The notes under the pieces are model-generated. The model saw nothing but the letters and a program-made list of their open reading frames with translations, was not told where the DNA came from and ran no database searches. This document shows, piece by piece, positions 40,325-50,170 of a stretch of 64,000 nucleotides of DNA (the stretch's first letter is position 1; the number at the start of each line of letters is the position of its first letter). This DNA is from Denitratimonas yunnanensis (SeqCode) (GTDB taxonomy: Bacteria; Pseudomonadota; Gammaproteobacteria; Xanthomonadales; Xanthomonadaceae): NCBI GenBank assembly GCA_026410415.1, contig JAPMLR010000005.1, positions 62,001 to 126,000 of the forward strand, read 5' to 3'. A program made the position numbers and the translations under genes.

Positions 40325-41857
40325 TTACGGATCCCGCAAGGCAGGTGTCTTGTCGCGCACCGCCTGAATGTAGTTGCCGGGATCGACGAGTTGCTCGCCG
40401 GTCGCCATCGTGTAACGCAGCGCCGGACCTGCGGCCACGGTCATTGCAACGCAGTAGGCCAGCAACAGGATGATGGCGGCCAGTTCGCTGCGATGCCCCA
40501 TGCGTGGTTTGATCGATGAACCGGGCGACGGGCTGCCGGGTGGAGGCTGGATCCAGAACAGCTTGCTGCCGGCCCGCGCCATCGCCACCATGACAAAGAA
40601 GCTCGACAGAAGGATCGTGCTCCAGACCCAGCCGATGCGCTCCTCCGGGACGGCTGCCAGGAGAGTGAATTTGCCGATGAAGCCGGACAATGGCGGCAGC
40701 CCGATCGCAGCGATGGCCGTGAGGATGTACAAGGTGCCGGGAACGGCCTGCCGGGCCATCGGAAGAACCACGTTCATGCGATCGGTGATGCGGCGCTGGC
40801 GCACGAGTTCCACGATCAGGAACAGTGCGGCGCCAGTGAAGGTGCTGTGCGCCAGATAATACAAGCCTGCACCGATGCTGTCCGCACGCGCCAGCGCGAA
40901 GGCGACGAACAGCGTGCCAGCCGACACCAGCACCAGATACCCGGCGAGGATGCGCAGCCGCACCGCAGCCAGGGTGCCCAGCGCCGCCATCAGCGATGTG
41001 GCGATGCCGGCCGGCAGCAGCCAGGTCCAGGCGAAGCCGGAGAGTTCGCCGGCGGTTTCGCCAAACAGCAGGGTGTATACGCGCAGTACCGAATACAGCC
41101 CGACCTTGGTCATGATCACGAACAGTGCCGAGACCGCCGGTTGGGCGCGACCGTAGGTGGCGGGCAACCACAGGTACAGCGGCAGGATCGCGCCCTTGGC
41201 ACAGAACACGACCAGAAGAAGCCCCGCGACCGACTGCACCAGCGCGCGATCCTGTGGTGCAACGTCGGAAACCCGCACCGCCAGTTCGGCCATGTTGAGG
41301 GTGCCCAGCAGGCCGTAGATCAGCCCGAGTGCGATCAGGAACAGCGTCGACGCGGTGATGTTGAAGACCAGGTAATGGAATCCCACCCGCATCCGCCCGC
41401 CGCGTCCGCCGCTCAGCAGCAACCCGTAGGATGCCGCCAGCAATATTTCGAAGAACACGAACAGGTTGAACAGGTCGCCAGTCAGGTACGCACCGTTGAG
41501 GCCCATCAACAGGAACTGGAGCAGAGCATGGAAGTGCGGAGCGCGCCGGTCCCAGCCACTGCCTGCGTGCAACAGGCAGGCAGTGGCGAGCAGGGTGGTG
41601 GTCAGCACCATCCAGGCCGAGAGACGATCCACCACCAGGGTGATACCCAGGCGTGCCGGCCAGTCGCCGACCAGGTAGGCCACGACAGTGTCGCCGTCGG
41701 CCAGCCCGAGCAGGGCGATGGAAAGGCAGAGCAGTCCGGCCAGGCCGATCCAGGCGAGAGTGCGCTGGAGGACGATGCCACGACGCTCGAGCAGGAGTTG
41801 CAGCGCTCCGATCAGCATCGGCAGCGCGATGGGCAGGATGGGAAGATGCGCGCTCAT
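40325..41857 (-). CDS. phaD: Mrp-type cation:proton antiporter subunit D
   Basis: A 510-residue membrane protein of about 14 helices, homologous to the antiporter-like subunits of complex I. Seen: YLTGDLFNLFVFFEILLAAS, LLLVVFCAKGAILPLYLWLP (channel Lys) and LAHSTFTGAALFL. Start overlaps the phaC stop as ATGA. Confidence 0.95.
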   Translation of the reverse strand: MSAHLPILPIALPMLIGALQLLLERRGIVLQRTLAWIGLAGLLCLSIALLGLADGDTVVAYLVGDWPARLGITLVVDRLSAWMVLTTTLLATACLLHAGSGWDRRAPHFHALLQFLLMGLNGAYLTGDLFNLFVFFEILLAASYGLLLSGGRGGRMRVGFHYLVFNITASTLFLIALGLIYGLLGTLNMAELAVRVSDVAPQDRALVQSVAGLLLVVFCAKGAILPLYLWLPATYGRAQPAVSALFVIMTKVGLYSVLRVYTLLFGETAGELSGFAWTWLLPAGIATSLMAALGTLAAVRLRILAGYLVLVSAGTLFVAFALARADSIGAGLYYLAHSTFTGAALFLIVELVRQRRITDRMNVVLPMARQAVPGTLYILTAIAAIGLPPLSGFIGKFTLLAAVPEERIGWVWSTILLSSFFVMVAMARAGSKLFWIQPPPGSPSPGSSIKPRMGHRSELAAIILLLAYCVAMTVAAGPALRYTMATGEQLVDPGNYIQAVRDKTPALRDP

Positions 41858-42207
41858 CGGTCGCGGTCCTTCGGCTCGCTGCCATCGACGTGATCCACGC
41901 GATTGTCGTGCCGGCCGCGCATTGCCAGAACAAGAGCCACGGCGGTCATCGCGAAGGAGATCACGATGGCGGTCAACACGAGGGCCTGTGGCAACGGATC
42001 GACGTAGTTCTCGAGCACCGGAGCGACGCCGTCGCGAAGCACCGGCGGCTTCCCCGGCACCAGGCGGCCGGCGGAAAAGATCAGCAGATTGGTGGCATAG
42101 GAAAGAAGCGTCAGTCCAAGGATCACGTCGAAGCTGCGCGCACGCAGCAGAAGATAGATGCCGGCGGCGACGAGCACGCCGATACCACTGGCCAGAGCGA
42201 TTTCCAT
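41854..42207 (-). CDS. phaC: Mrp-type cation:proton antiporter subunit C
   Basis: A 117-residue three-helix protein homologous to complex I NuoK. It has GLTLLSYATNLLIFSAGRL and DPLPQALVLTAIVISFAMTA. Its ATG overlaps the phaAB stop by one base (TGATG). Confidence 0.94.
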   Translation of the reverse strand: MEIALASGIGVLVAAGIYLLLRARSFDVILGLTLLSYATNLLIFSAGRLVPGKPPVLRDGVAPVLENYVDPLPQALVLTAIVISFAMTAVALVLAMRGRHDNRVDHVDGSEPKDRDR

Positions 42208-45038
42208 CAGGCGCGCCTCCCGCGGAAACGGGCCGGATCGGGCCGCAGGATCGAAGCACGCCAGGTATCGCGGGTCATCGATGGCTTGATCCCTCCCATT
42301 GTCGAGAGAATCAGCATCGCGCCGCCGAACACCGCCAGATACACGCCGATGTCGAAGCCGATGGCGCTGGCCAGAGGGATGCTGCCGATCAACGGCAGCG
42401 TGGGTTCGGCATGACCGCTGGTCAGGAACGGGTAGCCCCACAGCAATGGCGCCAGACCAGTGACGAGGGCGAACAGCAGGCCCACACCAATGCACTTGAC
42501 GTAATCCACGCCCAGCTGCCGCTCGAAGGCACCCATCCCCTGGATGATGTACTGGAGCAGCACCGGGATCACCAGCACGAGACCGGCGATGAAACCTCCG
42601 CCGGGCGCATTGTGACCACGCAGGAACAGATAGATGGATACCGTCAGGGCCAGTGGAAACAGAACCTGGGAAAGATCCGCAGCCATCGGCAGCAGAATGG
42701 GCTCACCTTCGACTTTTTCTTCCGGAGCCATGCGGGCGCGTTTGAGCAGGGCGTGCACGATCAGGCCGGCGATGCCGAACACGGTGATCTCGCCGAACGT
42801 GTCGAATCCGCGGAAGTCCACCAGGATCACATTCACTACATTGCTGCCATAAGCCTCAGGCAGTGAGCGCGCCAGCAATTCCTCGGCGATGGTGTGGCTG
42901 GGGCGGGTCATCATCGCGTAGGCCAGCCCGGCGACGCCGCATCCCGCGGTCGCCGCGATGCCGATGTCGCGCCAGCGTCGCAGTTGCGAGCGTTCGGGCA
43001 TGGATTCCTTGGGCAGGTAATTGAGCGCCAGCAGCATCAGGCAGATGGTTACCATCTCGACCAGCAGCTGGGTCAACGCCAGGTCCGGCGCGGAGAGGTA
43101 GACGAAGGTCAGGCTGACCATCAGCCCGACCGAGCCGACCACGATGATCGCGCGCAGACGCTCACGGTACGCCGCCAGCGTGGCGAAAGTGCCGATCACC
43201 AGGATCAGCCAGCCCAGCCAGACCATTGGAGGGGCGGGCGTGAGTATGCTGGCGGCAGGCAGCGACCAGTGCCCCAGCATGGGTGAAATCGCCAGCACGA
43301 TGGCTGCAAGAACCAACAGGAACAGGCTGCGTTGCACGCTGCCGTTGGCGATGGCGCGAGTGAACCGGTCGGCCAGTGCATAGAGTCGCTCGACGTTGAG
43401 CCGGAAGATCCGCCGTCCGAGGGATTCGCGCACGATGGCGTGCAGGTCGAGCAGTCGACGCAGGCCGAAGTACAGTGCGATACCGCCCAGCAGGCCGGCG
43501 AGGCTCATCAGGAACGGAAGGTTGAAACCGTGCCAGATCGACAGGCTGTACTGCGGCATGTTGTCGCCCAGCACGCCGTACGCAGCGGCGTTCAATACCG
43601 GGGCCACAGTCCAGGCCGGGGCGATGCCGACCGCAAGGCACGTGACCACCAGCACTTCGATCGGGATCTTCATCCAGCGCGGTGGTTCGTATGGCGCTTC
43701 TTCGAGCGCGCGCGGGCCTTTCCCGAAGAACGTGTCGAGCACGAAACGCAGGCTGTAGGCAACGCCGAACATCGCGGCCAGCACCGCGGCAACGGTCATC
43801 AGGTCGCGCATGCCGGCGTGGCCTTCGATTTCAAGCGCCTGGGCGAAGAACATTTCCTTGCTGAGGAAGCCATTGAGCAGTGGAACGCCGGCCATGGCCA
43901 GCGAGGCGATGATCGCCAGAGCGCTGGTGAACGGCATGAAGCGGCGCAGATTGCCGAGCCGGCGCATGTCGCGTGTGCCGGTCTCGTGATCGATGACGCC
44001 GGCCGCCATGAACAGCGACGCTTTGAAGGTGGCGTGGTTGAGCGTATGGAACAATCCGGCCACCACTGCCAGCGGCGTGGACAGGCCGAACAGCAGGGTG
44101 ATCAGGCCCAGGTGCGAAATCGTCGAATAGGCCAGCAGGCCCTTGATGTCGTGCTGGAAGATGGCGTACCACGCCCCCAGCAGCAGCGTGGTCGCACCGA
44201 TGCCGCTGACCACGTAAAAGAACAGATCGGTGCCGGACAGTGCCGGATGCAGGCGCGCCAGCAGGAACACCCCGGCCTTCACCATCGTGGCCGAGTGCAG
44301 GTAAGCCGACACCGGCGTCGGCGCCGCCATCGCGTGCGGCAGCCAGAAGTGGAAGGGGAACTGGGCACTCTTGGTGAAGATGCCGAGCAGGACCAGTCCG
44401 AGGATCCACGGGTACTGCGCGCTCTCGCGAATCACATCGCCCGAGGCGAGCACCACGTCCAGGTCATAGCTCCCCACGAGTTTTCCGATCATCACGGCGC
44501 CGGCCATCAGTGCCAGTCCGCCTCCGCCGGTGATCGCCAGTGCCATGCGCGCACCCTCACGCGCGTCCTCACGTTGCGACCAGAACCCGATCAGCAGGAA
44601 GGAGCTGATGCTGGTCAACTCCCAGAACACCACCATCATCAACAGGTTGCCCGACAACACCATGCCGAGCATCGCACCCATGAACAGCAGCAGGAACGAG
44701 AAGAACCGCGCGACGCTGTCCTTGCTGCTCAGGTAATAGCGTGCATACATCACCACCAAGACGCCGATGGCCAGCACCATCGCGGCATACATCCACGCCA
44801 AACCGTCGAGTCGCACCGCAAGCTCCAGCCCCGCCTCCGATGCCCAGGGCATGACCGACTTGGGGATCTCGCCGCGCATCACCGCCGGGGTGAAGGGGAT
44901 CAGCAGCAACAGTCCGACCAGCGGAGCGCCTCCGGCCAGCCATGCGATCAGCCGTCGCGGCGCGCGGTAGGCGAGGGCCACGATCAGGGACGCGATGAAC
45001 GGCGTTGCCAGCAACAGGTACAGCATTGTCTCTCTCAT
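42207..45038 (-). CDS. phaAB: Mrp-type cation:proton antiporter, fused subunits A and B
   Basis: A 943-residue inner-membrane protein. The MrpA part, about 1-790, contains the NuoL-like antiporter module (WELTSISSFLLIGFW; LPHAMAAPTPVSAYLHSATM) and the C-terminal MnhB-like domain of subunit A; the rest is subunit B (FRGHNAPGGGFIAGL). The fusion is the PhaAB type of rhizobia and many proteobacteria. First gene of the phaAB-C-D-E-F-G operon. ATG 45038 has GGTGGG upstream; a second ATG lies at 45026. The 172 bases upstream hold no site I recognise. Confidence 0.95.
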   Translation of the reverse strand: MRETMLYLLLATPFIASLIVALAYRAPRRLIAWLAGGAPLVGLLLLIPFTPAVMRGEIPKSVMPWASEAGLELAVRLDGLAWMYAAMVLAIGVLVVMYARYYLSSKDSVARFFSFLLLFMGAMLGMVLSGNLLMMVVFWELTSISSFLLIGFWSQREDAREGARMALAITGGGGLALMAGAVMIGKLVGSYDLDVVLASGDVIRESAQYPWILGLVLLGIFTKSAQFPFHFWLPHAMAAPTPVSAYLHSATMVKAGVFLLARLHPALSGTDLFFYVVSGIGATTLLLGAWYAIFQHDIKGLLAYSTISHLGLITLLFGLSTPLAVVAGLFHTLNHATFKASLFMAAGVIDHETGTRDMRRLGNLRRFMPFTSALAIIASLAMAGVPLLNGFLSKEMFFAQALEIEGHAGMRDLMTVAAVLAAMFGVAYSLRFVLDTFFGKGPRALEEAPYEPPRWMKIPIEVLVVTCLAVGIAPAWTVAPVLNAAAYGVLGDNMPQYSLSIWHGFNLPFLMSLAGLLGGIALYFGLRRLLDLHAIVRESLGRRIFRLNVERLYALADRFTRAIANGSVQRSLFLLVLAAIVLAISPMLGHWSLPAASILTPAPPMVWLGWLILVIGTFATLAAYRERLRAIIVVGSVGLMVSLTFVYLSAPDLALTQLLVEMVTICLMLLALNYLPKESMPERSQLRRWRDIGIAATAGCGVAGLAYAMMTRPSHTIAEELLARSLPEAYGSNVVNVILVDFRGFDTFGEITVFGIAGLIVHALLKRARMAPEEKVEGEPILLPMAADLSQVLFPLALTVSIYLFLRGHNAPGGGFIAGLVLVIPVLLQYIIQGMGAFERQLGVDYVKCIGVGLLFALVTGLAPLLWGYPFLTSGHAEPTLPLIGSIPLASAIGFDIGVYLAVFGGAMLILSTMGGIKPSMTRDTWRASILRPDPARFRGRRA

Positions 45039-45210
45039 CTAGGCCCACCCACGACGGGGGTGCGGCGGGGTTCGGTTCGTGCCGGTGATGTGTGTCGCAG
45101 CACATGCCGGGCATTCACGCATGCAGCTCAAACGCTGGCGGTCTCTGGTCCGGTGCATGCCGTCCGCGCGACATGCCACGGCATCGGGAGTGTTCCAGCC
45201 TGACCCGCGA

Positions 45211-45900
45211 TCAGGGCAGGTGCGGCGCGGCCGATGCCCGCTCCGCTTCCAGTGCTGCGATTCGCGCTTCCAGTGCGTCGATGCGTGCTTCGAGCGCGGC
45301 AATGGATGCAGGTGTCTGTGTCGATGCTGCGGTCAGGCGCACGGCCGCCTGAAGTTTTTCCACATCCACCGGGCCGCACAGCAGGTGCGTCCAGCGATCT
45401 TCCCTCTGGCCAGACGCGCGGGGCAGCTGCAACGCCAGTGCCGGTTCACGTTGAGCCAGCCGTTCGAGCGCATGGCGCACTTCATCCACATCGGCAAAAC
45501 GGCCGATGCGTTCGCTGCGGGTGAGAATCTCGCTCAGTGTCTGGGGGCCGCGCAGCATCAACACGCAAAGCGCGGCCTGCTGTTGGACAGTGACGCCAAA
45601 GGCCTGAGCGAACCGGTGTGCCCAGCGCTGCGCCCGGGCGGCATGCTGGCTGCGTACGAGATGGCGTGGTTCGAGTCGGCGTAGCGCGTGTCCGACTTCT
45701 CCGGGGGAGAGTTCCATCACTGGATCGCGGCTGGTCTTCTGGTTGCACGCAACGGTCAGCGCATTCTCGGTGAGCGGGTACTGATCCGGCGTGGTGGCCT
45801 CCTTCTCGATCAGACAGCCGAGAACTCTGGCCTCGATCGCGGTCAGGCGCAGGGCGTCGGTTTCGAGATCGGCATCGGCGGTGGCGTCGGTGTCGGTCAT
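45211..45900 (-). CDS. YceH family protein (DUF480)
   Basis: A 229-residue cytoplasmic protein built of two winged-helix domains: LTAIEARVLGCLIEKEATTP, YPLTENALTVACNQKTSRDP, VMELSPGEVGHALRRLE. A C-terminal coiled coil repeats ALEARI about three times. DNA binding is likely from the fold, but the family function is not known. The ATG at 45900 gives an Asp/Ala-rich leader before the conserved start. Confidence 0.93.
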   Translation of the reverse strand: MTDTDATADADLETDALRLTAIEARVLGCLIEKEATTPDQYPLTENALTVACNQKTSRDPVMELSPGEVGHALRRLEPRHLVRSQHAARAQRWAHRFAQAFGVTVQQQAALCVLMLRGPQTLSEILTRSERIGRFADVDEVRHALERLAQREPALALQLPRASGQREDRWTHLLCGPVDVEKLQAAVRLTAASTQTPASIAALEARIDALEARIAALEAERASAAPHLP

Positions 45901-45928
45901 CGTGTCGGCACGGGCGGGAAGGCCAGAA

Positions 45929-45958
45929 ACATTAGAGGGTTGGCGCCCATATTCGCAA
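45929..45958 (-). promoter_or_regulatory. Putative promoter of the YceH gene
   Basis: On the minus strand TTGCGA (45953-45958) and TAATGT (45929-45934) are spaced by 18 bases. A TACAAT at 45967-45972 on the plus strand may serve the divergent ABC-F gene, without a good -35. Confidence 0.33.
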
Positions 45959-46010
45959 GCGTTCATTACAATGTGCCGCTTCCGCCGTGCCCTCCGACAC
46001 ATATCCCACG

Positions 46011-47882
46011 ATGATTTCCTTTCGCAATTTCTCCTTGCGGCGTGGTCAGCGCCTGCTGCTTTCGCAGATGGACATCGCACTGCATGCAGGCTGGCGCGTG
46101 GGTGTGGTCGGTCGCAACGGCTGTGGCAAGTCGAGCCTTTTCGCGGCGCTGATGGGAGAGTTGGAGCCGGATGCGGGCGATCTGGACCTGCCGGCGCGTG
46201 TGCGCATTGCCTCGGTGGCGCAGGAAACGCCGGCGTTGCCGGATTCGGCACTGGATTTCGTGCTCTCGGGCGATGCCGAGGTGGCGAATGTGCTGCGGGC
46301 CGAGGCCGATGCGATGACGCGCGAGGACTTCGAGGCCGTGGCGCAGGCGCATCAGCGCCTGGCCGAAATGAACGGCTATGACGCGCCGGCCCGTGCCGGT
46401 CGCCTGCTGCACGGGCTCGGATTCACTCCTGATACCCACGACCGGGCGGTTTCCACGTTCTCCGGCGGCTGGCGTGTGCGCCTGAATCTGGCACGCGCCC
46501 TGATGATGCCGAGCGACCTTCTGTTGCTCGACGAGCCAACCAATCACCTCGATCTGGATGCCGTGTTGTGGCTGGAGCAGTGGCTGCTCAAGTACCCCGG
46601 CACATTGCTGGTCATCAGCCACGACCGCGAGTTTCTCGATGGCATTTCCACCCACACCCTGCACCTGCACGAAGGCCGCGCGAAGCTCTACAGCGGCGAC
46701 TACACCAGTTTCGAGCGCCAGCGCGCCGAGCAGTTGCGCCAGCAGCAAATCGCGTTCGAGAAGGAGCAGGTCGAGCGCGCGCACCTTCAGAAATTCATCG
46801 ATCGATTCAAGGCCAAGGCCAGCAAGGCCAGGCAGGCCCAGTCGCGCATGAAGCGATTGGAAAAGCTCGCCGGCACCGAGGCGGTGCGAGCCGAGCGTGC
46901 GCTGCACATTGCGTTCGGCGAGCCCTTGAAGCTGCCCACTTCGTTGATCCGTATTGGGCAGGGCGAATGCGGTTATCACGGCGAGGCCGATGGCGGGCCT
47001 CTCCCGATCCTGCGCGGCGTGGGATTCGGGCTGGAGTCCGGCGACCGCATCGGGTTGCTCGGTCCCAACGGCGCGGGCAAGTCCACGTTGGTGAAGTCGC
47101 TGGTCGGCGAGTTGCCGCTGCTGGCGGGCGAGCGCAACGCACACCCGGACTTGCGCATCGGCTACTTCGCTCAACACACGGTGGAGTCGCTGCGGGAAGG
47201 GGCGAGTCCGATCAATCATCTGCAGGACATCGCGCCCGGCGAATCGCAGCAGGCGTTCCGCGATTTCCTCGGGCGCTGGAATTTCCCCGGCGATCGCGCA
47301 TTCGAGTCGGTCGACGGCTTCTCCGGCGGCGAGCGCGCGCGGCTGGCGCTGGCACTGATCGCTTGGCAACGCCCGAACGTGCTGCTGCTCGACGAGCCGA
47401 CCAATCATCTGGATCTGGACATGCGCGAAGCGCTGGCCGAGGCCCTGTCCGACTTTCCCGGTGCGATCGTGCTGGTGAGCCATGATCGCCACCTGATCGG
47501 ACTGGTTTGCGACACGTTCTGGCGCGTGGCCGGTGGCAAGGTCGAGGAGTTCGACGGTGATCTGGACGCCTATGCCGCGTGGCTGCGCAGTCGCAACGGC
47601 GAGAACGACACGGATGCCAAGAAGCCGTCGGTCAGGAGCGCAGCGAAAACCGGACCCGCCCCGCGCAAGGCCATCGACCCGACCGTCAGCCGTCGGATCA
47701 AGCGCATCGAGGCCCGTCTCGAAGAGATTCGTGTCGCCCGCGAGGTGGTGGAAGCCGAACTGGGTGATCCGATGCTGTACGAAAACGCCGGTGCGCAGCG
47801 TATCGCCGAGCTTGGATTCCAGCAGGCGCAACTGGCGCGCGAACAGGACGAACTGGAGTCGGAGTGGCTTGAGCTGGCGTGA
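46011..47882 (+). CDS. ABC-F family ATPase (YheS-like)
   Basis: A 623-residue soluble twin-ATPase that acts on ribosomes. Two Walker A motifs (GRNGCGKSS, GPNGAGKST), two signatures (FSGGWRVRLNLARAL, FSGGERARLALALI) and two LLLDEPTNHLDLD. The interdomain linker at about 235-300 is Gln/Arg/Lys-rich and coiled, as expected for ABC-F. A C-terminal coiled coil follows (RRIKRIEARLEEIRVAREVV). Length and linker fit E. coli YheS better than EttA or Uup. ATG 46011 begins MISFRNFSLRRG. Confidence 0.94.
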   Translation: MISFRNFSLRRGQRLLLSQMDIALHAGWRVGVVGRNGCGKSSLFAALMGELEPDAGDLDLPARVRIASVAQETPALPDSALDFVLSGDAEVANVLRAEADAMTREDFEAVAQAHQRLAEMNGYDAPARAGRLLHGLGFTPDTHDRAVSTFSGGWRVRLNLARALMMPSDLLLLDEPTNHLDLDAVLWLEQWLLKYPGTLLVISHDREFLDGISTHTLHLHEGRAKLYSGDYTSFERQRAEQLRQQQIAFEKEQVERAHLQKFIDRFKAKASKARQAQSRMKRLEKLAGTEAVRAERALHIAFGEPLKLPTSLIRIGQGECGYHGEADGGPLPILRGVGFGLESGDRIGLLGPNGAGKSTLVKSLVGELPLLAGERNAHPDLRIGYFAQHTVESLREGASPINHLQDIAPGESQQAFRDFLGRWNFPGDRAFESVDGFSGGERARLALALIAWQRPNVLLLDEPTNHLDLDMREALAEALSDFPGAIVLVSHDRHLIGLVCDTFWRVAGGKVEEFDGDLDAYAAWLRSRNGENDTDAKKPSVRSAAKTGPAPRKAIDPTVSRRIKRIEARLEEIRVAREVVEAELGDPMLYENAGAQRIAELGFQQAQLAREQDELESEWLELA

Positions 47883-48013
47883 GGTTGCCGCTTGTTCGGC
47901 CGGTGCCGCACCGGGACAGGTGTTGCAGTGCGGGCGGTCCGCTGGGTGAGGTGGTGTCCCGAGCATGGGGAAGGTGACGGGTACGGTGAAGCAACCTGCT
48001 CGCCCCGGCATGT

Positions 48014-48036
48014 TATAGTGTTTCAATTGGATTGAA
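48014..48036 (+). promoter_or_regulatory. Extended -10 and perfect 15-base operator-like palindrome before the MerC-like gene
   Basis: TATAGT at 48014-48019 is preceded by TG one base upstream (48011-48012), an extended -10. Just downstream TTCAAT-TGG-ATTGAA (48022-48036) is a perfect palindrome 15 bases before the ATG at 48052. Its place suggests a repressor site over the transcription start. Confidence 0.45.
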
Positions 48037-48051
48037 GATAGGGCCATTCCC

Positions 48052-48477
48052 ATGGCGTCCAGCCTGCCGGGATCTCAGACTCAGGACGACAGTTTCCAGC
48101 GTGCCGGTGATCGCGTCGGCATGTGGGCTTCGTTCGCCTGCGCGTTGCATTGCGCGCTGTTGCCGCTGGCGCTGGCGCTCATGCCTACGCTGGGATTGGG
48201 GGCATTTTCGCTGGTCGATATCGATCAGGCCTTCGTCGTTTTTGCGACTGTGCTGGGTGTCACCACATTGACGATGGGCTACCGCCGGCATCGGGGGTTT
48301 GCCGCTTGGGCATTCCTGCTGGCAGGTCTGGCGCTGGTCTGGGTCAATACCTTCACCGTGCTGCATGACCACTCCCTGTGGCATGCGGTGATGATGACCA
48401 TCGGCGGTCTGCTGATCGCTGCGGCGCATCTGGTCAATCTGCGCCTGACGCATCGTTTCTTGCCGCGCGGCGCCTAG
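48052..48477 (+). CDS. MerC domain-containing membrane protein
   Basis: A 141-residue protein with four helices and the MerC-type Cys-x2-x-Cys core CALHCALLPLALAL. MerC proteins move Hg(II) in mercury operons, but solitary chromosomal homologues like this one have no mer genes nearby and an unknown ligand. The C-terminus has His residues (VLHDHSLWHAV). A palindrome lies in its leader. Confidence 0.88.
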   Translation: MASSLPGSQTQDDSFQRAGDRVGMWASFACALHCALLPLALALMPTLGLGAFSLVDIDQAFVVFATVLGVTTLTMGYRRHRGFAAWAFLLAGLALVWVNTFTVLHDHSLWHAVMMTIGGLLIAAAHLVNLRLTHRFLPRGA

Positions 48478-48586
48478 CCGCCGAGGGGACAGTCGGGCAG
48501 CAGTGTTCGGCAAGGGCAGGCGATGATAGGCTAGTCGGCCGCGCGCCTCGCGCGATCAGTACAGCCAACAGAGCAGGAGAGAACAG

Positions 48587-48742
48587 ATGGGCAAGGGTGA
48601 CCGCAGGACCGCCAAAGGCAAACGTTATTCCAGCAGTTACGGCAATTCGCGTCAGCGTGGCAAGTCCAGCATCGTGGCTCCGGCTGCGGCCACGCCGAAG
48701 GCGCCAGTCGTCAAGAAAGCGGCTGCCAAGAAGAAAGCGTGA
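48587..48742 (+). CDS. Small ribosomal subunit protein THX (bTHX)
   Basis: A 51-residue basic protein MGKGDRRTAKGKRYSSSYGN... matching the THX family (MGKGDxxTxxGKRxxxSYGxxR), which binds the top of the 30S head. Here an Ala/Lys-rich tail extends it beyond the usual 26-30 residues. AGGAG lies upstream of ATG 48587. It is followed at once by a strong terminator. Confidence 0.9.
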   Translation: MGKGDRRTAKGKRYSSSYGNSRQRGKSSIVAPAAATPKAPVVKKAAAKKKA

Positions 48743-48764
48743 TTGCAGACGCGTCGCCGCTGAG

Positions 48765-48791
48765 AAAACGTCCCGCGATGCGGGGCGTTTT
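48765..48791. terminator. Bidirectional intrinsic terminator between THX and hutI
   Basis: AAAACGTCCCGC-GAT-GCGGGGCGTTTT: 12-base arms with one G-T pair, an A-tract on one side and a T-tract on the other, so it can end transcription from both sides. It lies between the convergent stop codons at 48742 and 48804. Confidence 0.78.
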
Positions 48792-48803
48792 CGTATGCGA
48801 CCT

Positions 48804-50030
48804 TCATCCGATGCACCGCCCACTCACGATCAGCTTCTGGAGCAGATCGCCGCCCAGCCAGTAGCACAACTCCGCTGGCTGCCCGACGTTCCAGAGCGCC
48901 AGGTCCGCGCGCAAGCCGGGCACGATCCGGCCTCGATCAGGCAGTCCGAGCGCACGGGCAGCGTGACAGGTGGCGCCACGCAGCGCCTCCTCCGGCGTCA
49001 GGCGGAACTGGATGCAGGCCAACGCCATGGCCAGCCGCAAGCTGAGAAGCGGGGAGGTGCCGGGATTGGCATCGGTCGCCACCGCCATGGGGACGCCGTG
49101 GACACGGAATCTGTCGACGGGCGGCTGTCTGGTTTCGCGCAGGCACAGAAAGGCTCCGGGCAGCAGCACGGCGACCGTGCCGCGATTGGCCATCGCCCGC
49201 ACGCCGTCCTCGCTCGTGTATTCGACGTGATCGGCCGAGAGTCCGTCGAACCGTGCCACCAGTGCGGCGCCGCCGGAATCGCCGAGTTGATCGGCGTGCA
49301 GCTTCACCGGAAGGCCGAGCGCGCGCGCGGTGGAAAACACCCGGGCGGTTTGTTTGGGTGAGAAAGCGATGCGTTCGCAGAACGCGTCGACGGCATCCAC
49401 CAGCCCCTGTGCTGCGGCCGCAGGCAGCAGTTCATCGCAGATGAAGGCGATGTAGTCGTCGGCCCGTCCGGCATATTCGGGCGGCAGCGCGTGGGCGGCG
49501 AGAAAGGTAGTCTTCACCGTGATGCCGAGTACCTGTCCGAGCCTGCGCGCGACGCGCAACATGCGCAGTTCGCTGTCGTGGTCGAGGCCGTAGCCGGATT
49601 TGATTTCCAGCGTCGCCACCCCATCGCGCATCAGCGCGCGGGCGCGCGGCAGGGCCAACGCCAACAGGTCGTCCTCGCTTGCTGCACGGGTAGCTCGCAT
49701 GCTGGAGGCGATACCGCCACCGGCACGCGCGATCTCCTCGTAGCTGGCACCGTTGAGGCGCTGCTCGAACTCGCCGGCCCGGTCGCCGCCGAACACCAGG
49801 TGGGTATGGCAGTCGATCAGCGCCGGCGTGACCAGTGCACCGCCGCAATCCAGGACGTTGTGAGCGGTGAGGGCTGCGTCGGGCAGCGCGGAACGCAGCC
49901 CGGCGAATGCGATGCGTCCACCGCGGCAGGCGACTGCACCATCCTCCAACAGTCCATAGCCCGATTCGCCTTCCAGTGTGGCGAGGCGTGCGTTGATGAG
50001 GCAGAGATCGAATGCGGCAGCGGAAGTCAT
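48804..50030 (-). CDS. hutI: Imidazolonepropionase
   Basis: A 408-residue amidohydrolase, third step of histidine breakdown, opening imidazolone-propionate to formimino-glutamate. Metal motif [12 protein letters not shown] (HxH), [25 protein letters not shown] and [12 protein letters not shown] are typical. ATG 50030 gives the family N-terminus. No hutH, hutU or hutG is nearby, so the pathway genes are split or it is a stand-alone copy. Confidence 0.96.
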   Translation of the reverse strand: MTSAAAFDLCLINARLATLEGESGYGLLEDGAVACRGGRIAFAGLRSALPDAALTAHNVLDCGGALVTPALIDCHTHLVFGGDRAGEFEQRLNGASYEEIARAGGGIASSMRATRAASEDDLLALALPRARALMRDGVATLEIKSGYGLDHDSELRMLRVARRLGQVLGITVKTTFLAAHALPPEYAGRADDYIAFICDELLPAAAAQGLVDAVDAFCERIAFSPKQTARVFSTARALGLPVKLHADQLGDSGGAALVARFDGLSADHVEYTSEDGVRAMANRGTVAVLLPGAFLCLRETRQPPVDRFRVHGVPMAVATDANPGTSPLLSLRLAMALACIQFRLTPEEALRGATCHAARALGLPDRGRIVPGLRADLALWNVGQPAELCYWLGGDLLQKLIVSGRCIG

Positions 50031-50170
50031 CGGGTGGGTGCAGGTTCGTGCGGGAGTGCCGGACGATGATCCGGGACCGCAGTCGGACTGTCGAGCACGC
50101 GGGTCGACCAAGGTGGAATTGGCAAGGCGCCTGCGACGGTTAGGCTGTGCGAAGAACAATGGAGGGCGCC

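Noticed and set aside
43332..45203. A 623-codon open frame antisense to phaAB
   Set aside because: Gln/His/Arg-rich translation without motifs, opposite a membrane protein with clear helices.
45966..48053. A 695-codon open frame antisense to the ABC-F gene
   Set aside because: Same reason; the ABC-F gene has two complete ATPase domains on the other strand.
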